Of a stretch of 64,000 bases of DNA, positions 63,001-64,000 are shown piece after piece. The stretch comes from Hermodice carunculata. Its lineage: Eukaryota; Annelida; Polychaeta; Eunicida; Amphinomidae. The translations under genes and the position numbers were made by a program. Within the stretch, counting starts at the first letter, position 1, and each line of letters begins with the position of its first letter. Where the stretch lies: assembly GCA_964020975.1 (NCBI GenBank), contig OZ026615.1:31230722-31294721 (forward strand), given 5' to 3'. The notes below the pieces were generated by a model that saw only the letters and a list, made by a program, of their open reading frames with translations, was not told the origin of the DNA and ran no database searches.

Positions 63001-63190
63001 AAAGTAATTTTGTAGCAAGGATACGGGACCCAGGAGTCAACTCATAATGTATTCAGATACATGTATTATGCATACTTAATGAAATACCCCTACCCAGTCC
63101 ATATTTAGGCACAACTCCTGTTTTGAAATGAAATCGTAGTCATTTTTACTGTTAAAAATCCCATATAAAAAACTGGATACAGATTGTCAC
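60064..63190. other. Unassigned DNA
   Basis: A 102-codon minus-strand frame at 60201-60509 and smaller ones have no recognisable domain. Poly(A) lies at 62383-62407 within an A-rich tract. Nothing else can be supported. Confidence 0.5.
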
Positions 63191-63204
63191 TTGACGTAGC
63201 ACTG

Positions 63205-63275
63205 CTGGTATAAATACCCAGATGGCTGGTTGCTCAGTCTGAGGCGCTGAAGCGGAGAAAATCTGTGTATTGTAA
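63205..63275 (+). promoter_or_regulatory. Candidate TATA/Inr core promoter
   Basis: TATAAATA at 63209-63216 is followed by TCAGTC with its A at 63236, a TATA-to-initiator distance of 27 bp, as in animal core promoters. A CRE-like TGACGTAG lies at 63193. A donor-like GTAAGG follows at about 63274. A 54-codon frame starting at 63343 has a hydrophobic start but is too short to call. Confidence 0.4.
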
Positions 63276-64000
63276 GGGTCACATTGCATGCTTTTATGTG
63301 ACTTAGTTTCATTCATTCATCACGATTGTTTAATTTAGAATTATGAATGGTTCTTGGCTGTTTTTAAATTTCTTTCATTTTTATTTGTTTGGTTCATTCT
63401 CGCCTCAGCTGAACATAAATTATACCATACTTCCAACTGCAATAAAAAAAAAATCGATGTTATGGCTTTATCACAAGTTATTTGCCAAGCAACGACCAAA
63501 CTGAACTTCTAGTCCATGCAAAACCATAACAGTAGTGCAATGGAGACTAGTTACGATGTAATTGCTGGGGGGTGGGGGTGGGTGTCAGTGCCCATGCTCA
63601 TAAAAATCTACCAAGTATCGTAACCACAGAGGGGGCAGAAAAAATGTAAAGTTTTAACCTGCTGGTTTCTCTGTTGCTTACTGCAATGTACAAAATCTTG
63701 GGTGTTGCGAAGGGAAGAGAATTTAATCAAGTATTGGCGAATGAGAAGTTTTCTATTTATGTTATGACTTACACGTTTCGCCAGAAAGATGGAGCACTTC
63801 ATTGTTTAAAATACGTGGATTGGTAAGCAACGGAAGGACGTGCCTAAAAAGCAGGCGACGGTCTAGTTTTACGATATGCTCCATCTTTTTAGTCCACTTT
63901 CCTAATGACCCAGTTGACAAGCTCAATAGCGAAAAACCCTAGCACACTGGAATGTATGGGACTTGAATTGTATTGATGGGAGATTTTAATGGTGTCCTTC
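63276..64000. other. Unassigned right edge
   Basis: No exon can be identified downstream of the candidate promoter within the window. A G-rich run lies near 63567-63582. Confidence 0.4.

Overview
This is an AT-rich stretch of animal nuclear DNA, most likely from a marine invertebrate. The evidence is metazoan class A GPCR genes without coding introns, several decayed APE-type LINEs, a tRNA-derived SINE, a pogo/Tigger-like transposase relic, long dinucleotide arrays, and repeated use of the octamer TAGGCCTA. The phylum cannot be fixed from this window. An ambulacrarian, cephalochordate or lophotrochozoan would all fit.

The only clearly intact host genes are three plus-strand, single-coding-exon class A GPCR paralogues at 21297-22319, 45539-46570 and 58605-59681. 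All keep the rhodopsin-class framework: N1.50, D2.50, C3.25, DRY, W4.50, the ECL2 cysteine, and F/W/P6.44-6.50. All lack the monoamine-binding Asp3.32 and the opsin Lys7.43. All have an altered NPxxY motif (HFxxY in the first two, NFxxY in the third). They look like a lineage-specific orphan receptor cluster. A similar splice-acceptor sequence lies 300-450 bp upstream of each start, which suggests a shared 5'UTR intron.

Layout. 0-5 kb: a 20-bp-phased minisatellite, a (TA)n array and a minus-strand LINE. 5-8 kb: a broken THAP zinc-finger start and a pogo/Tigger relic. 8-18 kb: mostly unassigned DNA, with a pair of about 0.9-kb inverted repeats, a recent 148-bp tandem duplication and a LINE fragment. 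18.8-53.3 kb: a tandem segmental duplication carrying GPCR 1 and GPCR 2. The two copies were later altered by different insertions, and their left edges include one piece in inverted orientation. The roughly 8.4 kb at 35.45-43.8 is extra in the second copy. It holds LINE fragments abutting (TA)n arrays, a palindrome cluster, and a repeat element ending in a perfect hairpin. 53-58 kb: a second, longer member of that hairpin-ended family with about eight 143-bp monomers. 58-64 kb: GPCR 3, then DNA with little recognisable content and a possible core promoter near the right edge.

The most interesting point outside the receptors is the hairpin-ended tandem-repeat family (42.05-42.95 and 54.85-56.27 kb). 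Its monomers carry TGACCTTTGACCT, which is a perfect direct repeat of nuclear-receptor half-sites spaced by one base (DR1), followed by an everted half-site pair.
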